NCBI GenBank assembly: GCA_902766825.1
Contig: CACXFB010000026.1
Coordinates: 36,911-100,910, forward strand
Source: an uncultured Lachnospiraceae bacterium
Lineage (GTDB): Bacteria > Bacillota > Clostridia > Lachnospirales > Lachnospiraceae
Reading direction: 5' to 3'
Length of the DNA: 64,000 bases
Below, one piece after another: positions 18,387 through 27,147 of this stretch; the first letter of the stretch is position 1, and each line of letters starts with the position of its first letter. The translations under genes and the position numbers were made by a program. The notes beneath the pieces were generated by a model. The model had not been told where the DNA came from and made no database searches. It saw only the letters and a list, made by a program, of their open reading frames with translations.

Positions 18387-18944
18387 ATGGTATCAGCAGG
18401 AGATTTTAGAAACGGATTAACAGTTGAGATTGAAGGTAATGTATATCAGGTTATTGAATTTCAGCATGTTAAGCCTGGTAAGGGAGCCGCTTTCGTAAGA
18501 ACAAAGTTAAAGAACATCAAGAGTAGCGGTGTTATTGAAAAATCATTCAGACCTACAGAGAAGTTTCCACAGGCACATATCGAGAGAAAAGAGATGCAGT
18601 ATCTTTATTCAGATGGAGAGTTCTATAACTTCATGGATACAGAGACTTTTGATCAGATAGCACTTTCACAGGATCAGGTTGGTGATTCTCTTAAGTTCGT
18701 TAAGGAGAATGAGATGGTTAAGATTCTTTCTCACAACAAGGAAGTATTCGCAATCGAGCCACCAATCAGCGTTGAGCTTGAAGTAACAGAGACAGAGCCT
18801 GGATTCAAGGGTGATACAGCTACAGGTGGTAACAAGCCGGCTATCGTTGAGACAGGTGCTAAGATTAACGTGCCATTATTCGTTGAGATTGGTAACATCA
18901 TTCAGATTGATACAAGAACAGGTGAGTACCTTAAGAGAGTTTAA
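18387..18944 (+). CDS. efp: elongation factor P
   Basis: Relieves ribosome stalling at consecutive prolines by entering the E site. The 185-residue product has the three-beta-barrel layout: [20 protein letters not shown], the loop [15 protein letters not shown] carrying the position that is modified in other species (Lys), and the C-terminal barrel with [11 protein letters not shown] and GEYLKRV. AAGGAGG at 18371-18377 fixes the ATG at 18387. It follows the accessory island by about 150 bp and is closed by a strong terminator. Confidence 0.97.
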   Translation: MVSAGDFRNGLTVEIEGNVYQVIEFQHVKPGKGAAFVRTKLKNIKSSGVIEKSFRPTEKFPQAHIERKEMQYLYSDGEFYNFMDTETFDQIALSQDQVGDSLKFVKENEMVKILSHNKEVFAIEPPISVELEVTETEPGFKGDTATGGNKPAIVETGAKINVPLFVEIGNIIQIDTRTGEYLKRV

Positions 18945-18973
18945 TACAATTTTTTAATATTAACGAGTTTAAT

Positions 18974-19005
18974 AAAGGTCAGTCGAATTAATCGGCTGAC
19001 CTTTT
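18974..19005 (+). terminator. bidirectional terminator between efp and aroE
   Basis: AAAGGTCAGTCG pairs with CGGCTGACCTTT (one G-U) around an 8-base loop. T runs follow on the plus strand and A runs precede it, so it can serve both efp and the convergent aroE. Confidence 0.8.
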
Positions 19006-19007
19006 GA

Positions 19008-19775
19008 TTATTTATTCATCTTATTAAATATGTCTTTATAGATTGGATCTATTACATCGTCATCTATCTTCTTATCAAGGAAGAATTCAACTGCATATTT
19101 AGCCTGGGCTACAAGCATTTCAAGACCATTTACACCTATCATGCCACGGTTCTTTGCATCCTCGACAAGCTTTGTTGTAAGCGGGTTGTAGATTACATCA
19201 AGAACGGCGCTGCATTTGCAAAATGGAGCAAGGTCGATTGGAGATGCATCACATTTTGGATACATGCCGACAGGAGAGGTGTTGATTATTATCTCGGCAT
19301 CAGTATGATTCTTAAGACATTCCTCATAAGTTATAACACCATCTGCAGGAACAATATCAACTATTACCGTGCATTTTGCTTTGAGGTGATTAACTACGGC
19401 ACATATTGCTTTTGAAGCACCGCCGTTACCGATTACAAGAACTTTTTTACCTTCCATCTGGATGTTGTGTTTTTTGCACATATAGAGAAATCCCCAGAAA
19501 TCAGTGTTGTGACCGTAAAGCTTGCCGTCTTTGTTAACAACTGTGTTAACGGCACCGATAGCCTTTGCCTGGTCATCAATGTAATCAAGATATGGCATAA
19601 CCGTCTGCTTGTATGGGATAGTTACGTTAATGGCTTTCCATTCATGCTTTTTCATGAATTCTTCTACACATTCTTTTTCAATAGGATGAAGGTCATAAGT
19701 GTAATCAGCCAGCTGCTCATGTATTTCCTTGGAGAAACTGTGAGAAAGCTTCTCACCGATAAGTCCGTATTCCAT
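19008..19775 (-). CDS. aroE: shikimate dehydrogenase
   Basis: NADPH-dependent reduction of 3-dehydroshikimate to shikimate. 255 residues, at the short end for AroE. The substrate site shows LIGEKLSHSFSKEIHEQL near the N-terminus and NVTIPYKQTVMPYLD with the catalytic Lys; the cofactor domain has GNGGASKAIC, and INTSPVGMYP and NGLEMLVAQAKYA follow. I chose the ATG at 19775 because AAAGGCGGA lies just upstream on the reverse strand; the longer frame to 19835 has no family-like sequence. It is the only gene between efp and the sporulation operon and is read the other way. Confidence 0.95.
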   Translation of the reverse strand: MEYGLIGEKLSHSFSKEIHEQLADYTYDLHPIEKECVEEFMKKHEWKAINVTIPYKQTVMPYLDYIDDQAKAIGAVNTVVNKDGKLYGHNTDFWGFLYMCKKHNIQMEGKKVLVIGNGGASKAICAVVNHLKAKCTVIVDIVPADGVITYEECLKNHTDAEIIINTSPVGMYPKCDASPIDLAPFCKCSAVLDVIYNPLTTKLVEDAKNRGMIGVNGLEMLVAQAKYAVEFFLDKKIDDDVIDPIYKDIFNKMNK

Positions 19776-19877
19776 GTTGTATCCGCCTTTCGCATTCATA
19801 TTATTTTGATATTTAAAATGAATAGTTTTAAACATTATAACTATAATACCAATATATTTTCATTTCAACTTTTTTCA

Positions 19878-19906
19878 GTAATAAATATCGTGTACAAACA
19901 TATACT
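19878..19906 (+). promoter_or_regulatory. candidate sigma-E-like promoter of the spoIIIA operon
   Basis: CATATACT at 19899-19906 matches the sigma-E -10 consensus CATACANT at 7 of 8 positions, with the A/T-rich GTAATAA about 14 bp upstream. In Bacillus the spoIIIA operon is sigma-E dependent, which is why I looked here. Called by eye. Confidence 0.35.
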
Positions 19907-19927
19907 TTAACGAGAGGAGGGATAAGC

Positions 19928-20917
19928 TTGGAGTATATTTGTTCTCTGTTTCCACAGTGGCTAAAAGAGATTTTTATGAACGTCTTTAGTGAATATCCTG
20001 ACATACGGGAAATAAGACTTCGTGCCGGTAAACCTGTAATGGTCAGGATTAATAATATTAATTATTTTATTTGTAAGGATAAGAATACTAAGTCAGGTTT
20101 AATTCTTTCTGACAGAAAAAATGAGACTGATGATAAATACGTTATAGTGAATGTATTCACCATAAAAGAAATGCTCCAATATATCTGGAATTATTCCATG
20201 TATGCTCATGAGGAAGATATACGTAACGGATTTATAACGATAAAAGGCGGTCACAGAATCGGAATTTCAGGAAAGGTTGTTATGGAGGAAGGAAAAATCA
20301 AAACAATAAAAGATATTTCGTGTATTAATATTCGAGTAGCGCATCAGATAAAAGGATGTGCAAGGAAGGTAATGCCGTACATAATAGGTGAGGATAATGC
20401 ATCGGTTTTGCACACCCTTATTATTTCACCGCCCGGATGCGGTAAAACTACACTCCTTAGAGATATTATAAGGATGCTGTCGGATGGATTTAACAGCTTT
20501 ACCGGCGTTAATGTGGGTGTTGTTGATGAGAGAAGTGAGATAGGCGCTTGTTATATGGGTATAGAACAAAATGACCTTGGCGTAAGGACTGACATTATGG
20601 ACTGTTGTCCTAAGTCACTTGGTATGCTTATGTTAGTGCGTTCAATGTCACCTTCAGTTATAGCGATTGATGAAATAGGCAGTGCTAAAGATATAGAGGC
20701 TTTATCTTATATTATTAAGAGCGGCTGTGCCTGTATTGCGACGGTTCATGGAAGCAGCGTTGATGATGTGAAGGATAAACCGGTGCTTGGCAGAATGATA
20801 AGAGAGAGAATATTTGAACGGTATATTATTCTTGGTAGAAAACAAAGTGCCGGCAGGGTAGAAGAAATATTTGATGAAAGGGGAACAAGCCTTTTAAGGT
20901 GTATTGAATCATGTTAA
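19928..20917 (+). CDS. spoIIIAA: stage III sporulation protein AA, ATPase
   Basis: ATPase of the secretin-like feeding-tube apparatus that links mother cell and forespore, related to type II/IV secretion ATPases. 329 residues. Visible are REIRLRAGKPVMVR near residue 25, the Walker A PPGCGKTTLLRDIIR near 168, VGVVDERSEIGAC, and VIAIDEIGSAKDIEAL as Walker B region, followed by CACIATVHG. The start is a TTG at 19928 after GAGGAGGG. It overlaps spoIIIAB by 7 bases and opens the complete eight-gene spoIIIA operon. Confidence 0.96.
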   Translation: MEYICSLFPQWLKEIFMNVFSEYPDIREIRLRAGKPVMVRINNINYFICKDKNTKSGLILSDRKNETDDKYVIVNVFTIKEMLQYIWNYSMYAHEEDIRNGFITIKGGHRIGISGKVVMEEGKIKTIKDISCINIRVAHQIKGCARKVMPYIIGEDNASVLHTLIISPPGCGKTTLLRDIIRMLSDGFNSFTGVNVGVVDERSEIGACYMGIEQNDLGVRTDIMDCCPKSLGMLMLVRSMSPSVIAIDEIGSAKDIEALSYIIKSGCACIATVHGSSVDDVKDKPVLGRMIRERIFERYIILGRKQSAGRVEEIFDERGTSLLRCIESC

Positions 20918-21426
20918 AAATATTAGGTGCATTAATGATACTTTTTTCGGGGACGGGATTATCACTGTGTATGTGTAAAAATGCCACAATGAGGATTAAC
21001 AGCCTTAGGGAACAGTTAAGAATATTCAATATTATTTCGGGACAGATAAGATTTGAACAGGCATCTTTGCCGGAGATTGCACTAAGTCTTTCAGAAAGCA
21101 AATCTGAGTACGGATATTTTTTTAAGAAGCTTTGCGAAAAAATGAAAGAAGATCATAAAAGACCTTTTATAAGGTTATGGCAGGAATGCATAAGTGAATG
21201 CTTACGTGATACGGCGCTTACAGCTGGGGATAAAGATGAGCTTAATTCGTTTGGAAGAGATTTTGGAAGCACTGACAGACAGCTGCAACTTGGGATTATT
21301 AACGATTATACCAAAAGGATTGGGGAGAAAGCGGATGAGCTTGAAAAAGCTAAGAAAAGTACCAATAAACTTTACTGCACACTTGGAATACTGGGCAGTC
21401 TTTTTATAATAATAGTTCTATACTAG
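20911..21426 (+). CDS. spoIIIAB: stage III sporulation protein AB
   Basis: 171-residue membrane protein resembling a GspF-type secretion component. Short hydrophobic segments sit at both ends (LKILGALMILFSGTGLSL and YCTLGILGSLFIIIVLY), around a helical, charged middle part with LREQLRIFNIISGQIRFEQ and LPEIALSLS, typical of the family. It overlaps spoIIIAA by 7 bases and is followed within 15 bases by spoIIIAC. Confidence 0.94.
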   Translation: MLKILGALMILFSGTGLSLCMCKNATMRINSLREQLRIFNIISGQIRFEQASLPEIALSLSESKSEYGYFFKKLCEKMKEDHKRPFIRLWQECISECLRDTALTAGDKDELNSFGRDFGSTDRQLQLGIINDYTKRIGEKADELEKAKKSTNKLYCTLGILGSLFIIIVLY

Positions 21427-21440
21427 GGTGGCATATTTAT

Positions 21441-21635
21441 ATGACGATTGGATTGATATTTAAAATTGCGGCGGTAGGCATTCTTGTGTCTGTGTTAGGG
21501 CAGGTGTTAAAGCATTCCGGCAGGGAGGATCAGGCGTTTTTGACAAGTCTTGCGGGGTTATTGCTTGTTCTTTTTTGGATAGTACCATACATAGCGCAGT
21601 TATTTGAGACTATAGAGACACTGTTTAATCTGTAG
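21441..21635 (+). CDS. spoIIIAC: stage III sporulation protein AC
   Basis: 64-residue two-helix membrane protein, normal length. The first helix contains IFKIAAVGILVSVLGQVLKH, the linker is SGREDQAFLTSLAG, and the second helix is LLLVLFWIVPYIAQLF. It belongs to the membrane platform of the SpoIIIA-SpoIIQ channel. The binding site (GGGTGG) is weak, so translation may be coupled to spoIIIAB. Confidence 0.94.
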   Translation: MTIGLIFKIAAVGILVSVLGQVLKHSGREDQAFLTSLAGLLLVLFWIVPYIAQLFETIETLFNL

Positions 21636-21662
21636 CGTTTGGTTCGTGTAGTGGAGGAGCTT

Positions 21663-22040
21663 ATGTTTAAAATTATACTGTTAGCACTTGTTGCTGTTCT
21701 TTTAGCCGTTAATCTTAAAGCTGCGGGAACTGATTACAGCCTTTATATCGGAATCGCTGCATGTACAATCATTTCATATTATGTGCTGCAAAAAGTAGGG
21801 GCTTTAATTGAAATTACGGACAGTATAGTAAGTATGTGTTCATCCGGTGGAAAATATGTCGGCATTGTAATAAAGATTGCAGGACTAACTTATGTAGGAG
21901 AACTTGGTGCAGGTTTATGCAGAGACTGCGGACATGCCCAGATAGCCAACCAGATTGAGCTTGCATTAAGGCTGACAATACTTACAATGAGCCTGCCGGT
22001 CCTAACCGGACTTATAGGGATGATTAATGATATTCTGTAA
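21663..22040 (+). CDS. spoIIIAD: stage III sporulation protein AD
   Basis: About 125 residues, four predicted membrane helices, related to SpoIIIAC by its paired-helix pattern. Visible stretches are FKIILLALVAVLLAVNLKA, GGKYVGIVIKIAGLTYVGE and the conserved LCRDCGHAQIANQIELA, then LPVLTGLIGMINDIL. GGAGG at 21653-21657 sets the ATG at 21663; a TTG at 21639 would add eight unlikely residues. Confidence 0.94.
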   Translation: MFKIILLALVAVLLAVNLKAAGTDYSLYIGIAACTIISYYVLQKVGALIEITDSIVSMCSSGGKYVGIVIKIAGLTYVGELGAGLCRDCGHAQIANQIELALRLTILTMSLPVLTGLIGMINDIL

Positions 22041-22056
22041 ATGGCGGTAAATAATT

Positions 22057-23154
22057 ATGATACATAAAAATGCCGGAAAATGTGTGGTATTTGTCGTGAC
22101 TGTTTTTCTTATGTGCATGTGTAAAAAGAGCAGTGTGCTGGCACAGGATTACATAGAGATAGATAAATTTTTGTATGATAACGACCTGTATACCGGCAAT
22201 GGGTTTGGGGATTATGTAGAGGCGATAAAAAGTGAAGGTAAAATTAATCTTACAGTGTTAACTGGACAGATAAAAATATATATAAAACAACAGCTTAACA
22301 GATATAAGAATTATATGCTGACCATTCTTGGAATGTCACTTCTATGCGGAATGAGTATTTCATTTTTTAAAGGAACAATGCTTGGCAAAATGGCAGAGGG
22401 AACATTTACGATTACTTATATGGTGATTGGTGTAGTTCTTGTATCTTTGTTTTCCGACGTATATGTAGTTACGGTGGATACTATAGCGTTGATACGTGAC
22501 TTTATGAAGACGGTTATTCCGGTGTTTGCGGGAATGGTTGCATTCAGTACGGGAAGCTTTAGTGCTACAGGTTACGCAACGCTTTCGATGGCTATTCTGA
22601 CTGCAGTGAATATTATCATAATTGCAGTTGTAGTTCCGTTAAGCAGAGTTTATATGATAATAAATATAACAGGAAATTTTATGGATGATAACCGTTTTGT
22701 AAGACTTACAAAGTTCGTGGAAAAATTGGCATTTTTTATTGTAAGCTCTTTGCTTGTGCTTGTTGTGACTCTGTCTGTTTTTCAAAAGATGATTCTTCCG
22801 TACAAGGATATGACGGCAAGGCAGACTTTGTTTGGAACGTTGCAGGCTATTCCAATGGCAGGAAATACCGTATCACAGATAAGTGATTTACTGTTTTCAT
22901 CGTCTATGCTTGTTAAAAATGCGATTGGTCTGTCAGCACTTATATTAATACTAATAATGCTATTATCACCGATAATAAGAATATTCCTATCTATGCTATT
23001 AATTCAATTTATTGCAGCAATAATAGCGCCTGTGTCGGATTCAAGAATAGCAGAACTTGTGGAAGGTGTAGCAAAAGCCATAGGTATTCTGGGAATGAGT
23101 CTTATGACATGTGCAGGACTTTTTATGATTACGTTGGCACTGACATGTACGTAG
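22057..23154 (+). CDS. spoIIIAE: stage III sporulation protein AE
   Basis: Polytopic membrane protein, 365 residues, of the spore feeding-tube complex. An N-terminal signal-like helix (CVVFVVTVFLMCMC) is followed by a short outer region and about seven to eight hydrophobic segments, including FMKTVIPVFAGMVAFSTGS, the family's best-conserved loop, and SPIIRIFLSMLLIQFIAAI. It starts 17 bases after spoIIIAD and is followed directly by spoIIIAF. Confidence 0.94.
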   Translation: MIHKNAGKCVVFVVTVFLMCMCKKSSVLAQDYIEIDKFLYDNDLYTGNGFGDYVEAIKSEGKINLTVLTGQIKIYIKQQLNRYKNYMLTILGMSLLCGMSISFFKGTMLGKMAEGTFTITYMVIGVVLVSLFSDVYVVTVDTIALIRDFMKTVIPVFAGMVAFSTGSFSATGYATLSMAILTAVNIIIIAVVVPLSRVYMIINITGNFMDDNRFVRLTKFVEKLAFFIVSSLLVLVVTLSVFQKMILPYKDMTARQTLFGTLQAIPMAGNTVSQISDLLFSSSMLVKNAIGLSALILILIMLLSPIIRIFLSMLLIQFIAAIIAPVSDSRIAELVEGVAKAIGILGMSLMTCAGLFMITLALTCT

Positions 23155-23162
23155 GGGGGACT

Positions 23163-23465
23163 ATGGAAGCATTTATTCAGACAGTTAAAAATGTGGGGTA
23201 TATAATAATTATTTTTGCGTTGTTTGATAAGACGATGCTGATAAATAAGGAAAATGAAATAATAAGATACATTGCCGGTCTGATTGTTGTAATTACGATT
23301 GTAACACCAGTAATTAAAAATCTGAGTGGTGCTGACGGTGACGTGATTATTGAGCAGATTGATGAACTTATAAGCTTTAACGAAGAGACTCCTTATGATG
23401 AGATAATAAAGATGAATGATGAAAAAGCTAGAGAATATATTAACAGTCAGTTAACTGATGAATGA
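23163..23465 (+). CDS. spoIIIAF: stage III sporulation protein AF
   Basis: About 100 residues with two membrane helices at the start (VGYIIIIFALFDKTML and YIAGLIVVITIVTPVI) and a short charged soluble tail. It is shorter than the Bacillus protein (about 200), as is common in clostridia, and lacks most of the soluble domain. GGGGGG just before the ATG at 23163 supports the start. Confidence 0.88.
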   Translation: MEAFIQTVKNVGYIIIIFALFDKTMLINKENEIIRYIAGLIVVITIVTPVIKNLSGADGDVIIEQIDELISFNEETPYDEIIKMNDEKAREYINSQLTDE

Positions 23466-23482
23466 CTTTGGGAGTGTATATT

Positions 23483-23938
23483 ATGTCGGATTCTAATAAT
23501 TTAGCAGGCGGCGGTATTGGGAAACTAAGCAAAAAGAACATGCTTATAATCGGTGTATGCGGAGTGGCTCTTATAGGTATCTCGGTTATTCCGGCAAAAG
23601 ACAGTAAAGTGGCGGATAACAAGGAGGCAGGAATTCTTTCTTCATACAGTGGATATGCGGGCAGTTCGGACAATTATGTGCAAAACTATATTGAGTATAC
23701 ACAAGGAGAGCTTGAGGAGGTTTTAAGTAAAATTCCCGGAGCATCACCGGTCAGTGTTATGATAAGTGTCGATACTTCAAATGTAAGTGAATTTGCAGGC
23801 AAAGGACAGCTTAAAGTGGAAGGTGTTCTCGTTGTGACGGGAAGTAAGGCCGATGCTTCAACAATTATGAATATAAATGAAGCCGTTAAGGCATTATTTG
23901 GAGTTGAAGCTCATAAGATTAAAGTGATTAAAGGCTAG
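23483..23938 (+). CDS. spoIIIAG: stage III sporulation protein AG
   Basis: Single-pass protein of about 151 residues that forms a large ring in the intermembrane channel. A cytoplasmic N-terminus precedes a helix (KNMLIIGVCGVALIGISVIP); the outer part holds YTQGELEEVLSKIPGA and VMISVDTS, and ends in a ring-building-motif domain, with ALFGVEAHKIKVIKG at the C-terminus. GGGAG lies upstream of the ATG at 23483. Confidence 0.93.
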   Translation: MSDSNNLAGGGIGKLSKKNMLIIGVCGVALIGISVIPAKDSKVADNKEAGILSSYSGYAGSSDNYVQNYIEYTQGELEEVLSKIPGASPVSVMISVDTSNVSEFAGKGQLKVEGVLVVTGSKADASTIMNINEAVKALFGVEAHKIKVIKG

Positions 23939-23965
23939 CTGATGTAAAATTAAAGGGGGATTGAC

Positions 23966-24763
23966 ATGAAAAAAGCTGTAGGCAGAAATCAGTTTGTTCT
24001 TACTGCAATGGCTATACTTCTTGCTATTGTAGGGTATTTGAATTTTACGGGGGATAAGGAGAATAAGGATAGTAAAAGTGACAACAATATTACATATAAC
24101 AGTACGGATAACAATGAGGAAGAACGGGATGTAATACAAAGCGTAATGGCAGAAAACATGGATGCGGATATTGATGCTACAAATGATGATGATGATGTTA
24201 CAGATGACAGTAATGTTAAAAATGATAATGATACTGAAGAGACAATGAATGATGAAAATACTGATAGAGGAAGTACTGATATAGAAAATGCAGATGAAGA
24301 TAATGAAGGTAATGAAGGTAAAGATGAATCGGCAGATGCAGATAAAGTGATGAAAAACAATGTGGGAGAGGTTGTTATGGTTAACAATTTCATTTCCACA
24401 GATGCCATATATAATGCAAAGCTTCAACGAGAGCAAAGCCGTGCGAAAAACAAAGCTGACCTTTTAAGTATAGTTGATGATGAAAAGACAAGTCAGGATA
24501 TGAAGGATAAGGCACTTAATGAAATTCTAAGTATAACGGCAAATGCGGAAAAAGAGCTTGCGGCAGAATCGCTGTTAGCGGCAAAAGGTTATGATAATGC
24601 GATAGTAAGTATTGCAGGTAAAGGAGCTGATGTTATAGTGGATGTGGACAGTATAACAAGTGAGGATGCAACGGTAATAATGGACGTTGTAAAAAGAAAG
24701 ACAGGAGTTGAAGGAAGCAATATTGTTATATCGCCCGTAACTTCCGCCGGTGAGGTGAATTAA
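23966..24763 (+). CDS. spoIIIAH: stage III sporulation protein AH, with long acidic linker
   Basis: Single-pass mother-cell membrane protein that contacts SpoIIQ in the forespore membrane (in clostridia also through the same C-terminal YscJ/FliF-like domain). 265 residues: membrane helix near residues 10-28 (FVLTAMAILLAIVGYLNF), an Asp/Asn/Glu-rich linker of about 95 residues (32-126), and the conserved domain from about 130, with AKLQREQSRAKNKADLL and VVKRKTGVEGSNIVISPV. The linker is longer and more acidic than in Bacillus. This is the last gene of the operon. Confidence 0.93.
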   Translation: MKKAVGRNQFVLTAMAILLAIVGYLNFTGDKENKDSKSDNNITYNSTDNNEEERDVIQSVMAENMDADIDATNDDDDVTDDSNVKNDNDTEETMNDENTDRGSTDIENADEDNEGNEGKDESADADKVMKNNVGEVVMVNNFISTDAIYNAKLQREQSRAKNKADLLSIVDDEKTSQDMKDKALNEILSITANAEKELAAESLLAAKGYDNAIVSIAGKGADVIVDVDSITSEDATVIMDVVKRKTGVEGSNIVISPVTSAGEVN

Positions 24764-24770
24764 AAAATCA

Positions 24771-24798
24771 TTGCAAATAGGCGTATATTTGCTATAAT
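24771..24798 (+). promoter_or_regulatory. candidate sigma-A promoter of the Asp23-nusB unit
   Basis: TTGCAA at 24771-24776 and TATAAT at 24793-24798 with a 16-bp spacer. It lies right after the spoIIIAH stop, separating vegetative genes from the sporulation operon. Confidence 0.55.
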
Positions 24799-24833
24799 GA
24801 GAGTATGATTTCAGGAGAATCGGAGGTATAAAA

Positions 24834-25220
24834 ATGGACGTTAAAACCAGTGAAGATACTAATGTAATATACGAAGATAAGGATTTTGGAGAGGTTCAGA
24901 TAGCAGATGATGTTGTTGCTACAATAGCAGGACTTGCAGCAACTGATGTTGAAGGTGTATATGCAATGCATACTAACATCACCAATGAGATTGTTGGTAA
25001 GCTTGGTGTTAAGAACTTAAGCAAAGGCGTTAAGATAACAATCGAAGATGAGAAGGTTTTTGTTGACCTTGGAATAACAATGAAGTACGGATTTTCAATC
25101 CCTGAGACAGCTAAGATTGTTCAGGATAAAGTTAAGACAGCAATAGAGAATATGACAGGTCTTGAAGTTGCAGTCGTTGATGTAAGAATATGCGGTGTTA
25201 ACATCGATAATTTCAATTAA
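24834..25220 (+). CDS. Asp23/Gls24 family envelope stress protein
   Basis: 128 residues, Asp23/Gls24 (YqhY-like) family; soluble proteins associated with the inner face of the membrane and linked to envelope homeostasis and acyl-CoA carboxylase activity in Bacillus. Visible are [25 protein letters not shown] and the alternating beta pattern ending in [14 protein letters not shown]. In Bacillus, yqhY lies next to nusB and xseA as here, so this is the YqhY-type member. Its own promoter candidate lies just upstream. Confidence 0.93.
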   Translation: MDVKTSEDTNVIYEDKDFGEVQIADDVVATIAGLAATDVEGVYAMHTNITNEIVGKLGVKNLSKGVKITIEDEKVFVDLGITMKYGFSIPETAKIVQDKVKTAIENMTGLEVAVVDVRICGVNIDNFN

Positions 25221-25231
25221 GGAGCAATTCC

Positions 25232-25624
25232 ATGACCAGAAGAGAATCAAGAGAACATCTAATTAAGATGCTGTATTGCAAAGATTTTCATGAAGACGAT
25301 CAGATGCAGCAGCAGTTGGAACTTTACATCCAGACCGTTCAGATGGAACCGGAGGATGCGAAATCTTTTACAGCAAGATTTAATGACATTTTATCTCATA
25401 TAACTGAGATTGATGAAGTGATTTCAGCTAATTGCGTAGGCTGGAAGATTTCCAGAATAGCAAAAGTTGATTTGTGTATTTTAAGACTTGCCGTATTTGA
25501 AATCAAATTTGATGATACCATACCTGAGAAGGTGTCAATCAACGAGGCTGTTGAGATAGCCAAGATATATGGACAGGAGAATTCGGCAGGCTTTATTAAT
25601 GGTGTGCTTGCAAAGATTTTATAA
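25232..25624 (+). CDS. nusB: transcription antitermination factor NusB
   Basis: Binds boxA RNA with NusE in rRNA antitermination complexes. 130 residues, all-helical, normal length. [18 protein letters not shown] at the start and the C-terminal signature [26 protein letters not shown] are characteristic. It is 11 bases from the Asp23 gene and followed by a terminator. Confidence 0.95.
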   Translation: MTRRESREHLIKMLYCKDFHEDDQMQQQLELYIQTVQMEPEDAKSFTARFNDILSHITEIDEVISANCVGWKISRIAKVDLCILRLAVFEIKFDDTIPEKVSINEAVEIAKIYGQENSAGFINGVLAKIL

Positions 25625-25631
25625 TGAATAT

Positions 25632-25668
25632 AAGGAGTGAGTCACAAAGATTCATTCCTTTGTTTTTT
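25632..25668 (+). terminator. terminator after nusB
   Basis: AAGGAGTGAGTC pairs with GATTCATTCCTT (two G-U pairs) around a 5-base loop, followed by a T run. It separates nusB from xseA. Confidence 0.75.
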
Positions 25669-25691
25669 GCTAGGTTAAATAGATAATAATT

Positions 25692-26906
25692 ATGGAGATT
25701 ACAGTAGGAAAACTTAACGAATATATTAAACAGATGTTTGAATACGAGCCGATGCTTAGAAATGTCAGTGTAAGAGGTGAAGTATCAAACGTTAAGTATC
25801 ATCAGAGCGGACACATATACTTTACCATCAAAGACAATATAGGTCAGTTAGCATGTGTTATGTTTTATGGTCAAAGGGCAGGTCTTAAGTTTAAGCTTGA
25901 GACCGGACAAAGCATCGTGGTAACCGGACGTGTATCGGTTTATGAAAGAGACGGAAAATACCAGATGTATGCGTCTTTAATTGAAAAGGATGGTGTCGGA
26001 AAACTCTATGAGGAGTTTGAAAAGCTCAAGGTAAAGCTAGGTGCCGAGGGGCTTTTTGACAATGAGCATAAGAAAAGAATTCCCCGCTATGCAATGAGGA
26101 TTGGAGTTGTTACTTCTGCGCAGGCAGCTGCACTTGCGGATATATGTAATGTTGCAAGACAGAGAAATCCTTTTGTCACGCTGTATCTTTGTCCTGTTCA
26201 GGTTCAGGGAGCCGGTGCGGCAGCTACTATAGCGAATGGAATTAAAAAGCTTGACGGCATGAGCATGGATGTGATTATTGTTGCCAGAGGTGGAGGCTCG
26301 ATGGAGGATTTGTGGGCATTTAATGAGGAGATAGTTGCAAGAGCATGTTATGAGTGTAATACTCCTGTTATATCAGGCGTCGGACACGAGACAGACACTA
26401 CAATTATCGATTATGTATCGGATTTTAGAGCACCTACACCTACCGCAGCAGCAACAGCCGCGGTATTTGATTATAATCAGTTTGTTGTGGATACACGCAA
26501 ATTAAAGGACTCATTTGACCGTATTATGAATAATGCCATCTACACGACAAAGCTTAGATGTGATAATTATCTTAAAAGACTTGAACGTGCGGGAGTGCAG
26601 GCAAAACTTGACGGTTACAAGATGACGTCCGACAGATATTATGAGAAGCTTCATAATCTGATGAACAAAAAGATTAATGAAAGCAAGAGGACAATCGGTA
26701 TACTTTCGGCAAGACTTGAAGGTGTATCACCGCTTAAAAAGCTTGGTCAGGGTTACAGTTACACTACGACACAGGATAATAAAAAGATTAAAAGTATTGA
26801 TGATGTCAAAGATGGAGACGATATTATTGTTACTCTGTTTGATGGCAATATAGAAGCGAAGGTTACCGGAAAGGAACACATTGAGTTATCCGCAAATAAC
26901 GTTTAA
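25692..26906 (+). CDS. xseA: exodeoxyribonuclease VII large subunit
   Basis: Catalytic subunit of the single-strand DNA exonuclease used in repair and processing. 404 residues: N-terminal OB domain (SVRGEVSNVKYHQSGHIYFT), the catalytic region with VVTSAQAAALADI, VARGGGSMEDLWAFNEE and SGVGHETDTTIIDYVSDFRA, then a long coiled-coil, and the C-terminal LKKLGQGYSYTT segment that packs on the OB domain. It is followed 15 bases later by xseB. Confidence 0.95.
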   Translation: MEITVGKLNEYIKQMFEYEPMLRNVSVRGEVSNVKYHQSGHIYFTIKDNIGQLACVMFYGQRAGLKFKLETGQSIVVTGRVSVYERDGKYQMYASLIEKDGVGKLYEEFEKLKVKLGAEGLFDNEHKKRIPRYAMRIGVVTSAQAAALADICNVARQRNPFVTLYLCPVQVQGAGAAATIANGIKKLDGMSMDVIIVARGGGSMEDLWAFNEEIVARACYECNTPVISGVGHETDTTIIDYVSDFRAPTPTAAATAAVFDYNQFVVDTRKLKDSFDRIMNNAIYTTKLRCDNYLKRLERAGVQAKLDGYKMTSDRYYEKLHNLMNKKINESKRTIGILSARLEGVSPLKKLGQGYSYTTTQDNKKIKSIDDVKDGDDIIVTLFDGNIEAKVTGKEHIELSANNV

Positions 26907-26921
26907 AGGAGATGAATCTGT

Positions 26922-27146
26922 ATGGCTAAGACTACAGAGAAATTTGATATAGAAAAAGGATTTTTGCAGGTAGAGGAACTGCTTGAGAAGATGGAGAAAG
27001 ATAATTGCAGTCTGAATGAACTTATGGACATGTACAAAGAGGGCGTAGGTATTATAGGAAAATGCAATGAAGCGGTTGAAAATGCCGAAAAAGAGATGGC
27101 ATGTCTTATGAATAACGAAAAAGGTTTTGTGGAGGTTACAGATTAG
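26922..27146 (+). CDS. xseB: exodeoxyribonuclease VII small subunit
   Basis: 74-residue helical-hairpin protein that binds along the XseA coiled coil. The family pattern FDIEKGFLQVEELLEKMEKD and SLNELMDMYKEGVGIIGKCN is visible. AAAGGAG lies 11 bases upstream of the ATG. Its last codons provide the GGAGG for ispA, which begins one base after the stop. Confidence 0.94.
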   Translation: MAKTTEKFDIEKGFLQVEELLEKMEKDNCSLNELMDMYKEGVGIIGKCNEAVENAEKEMACLMNNEKGFVEVTD

Positions 27147-27147
27147 T

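Noticed and set aside
23894..24436. Reverse-strand open frames opposite spoIIIAH
   Set aside because: Shadow of the Asp/Asn-rich linker, giving Ile/Ser-rich nonsense protein.
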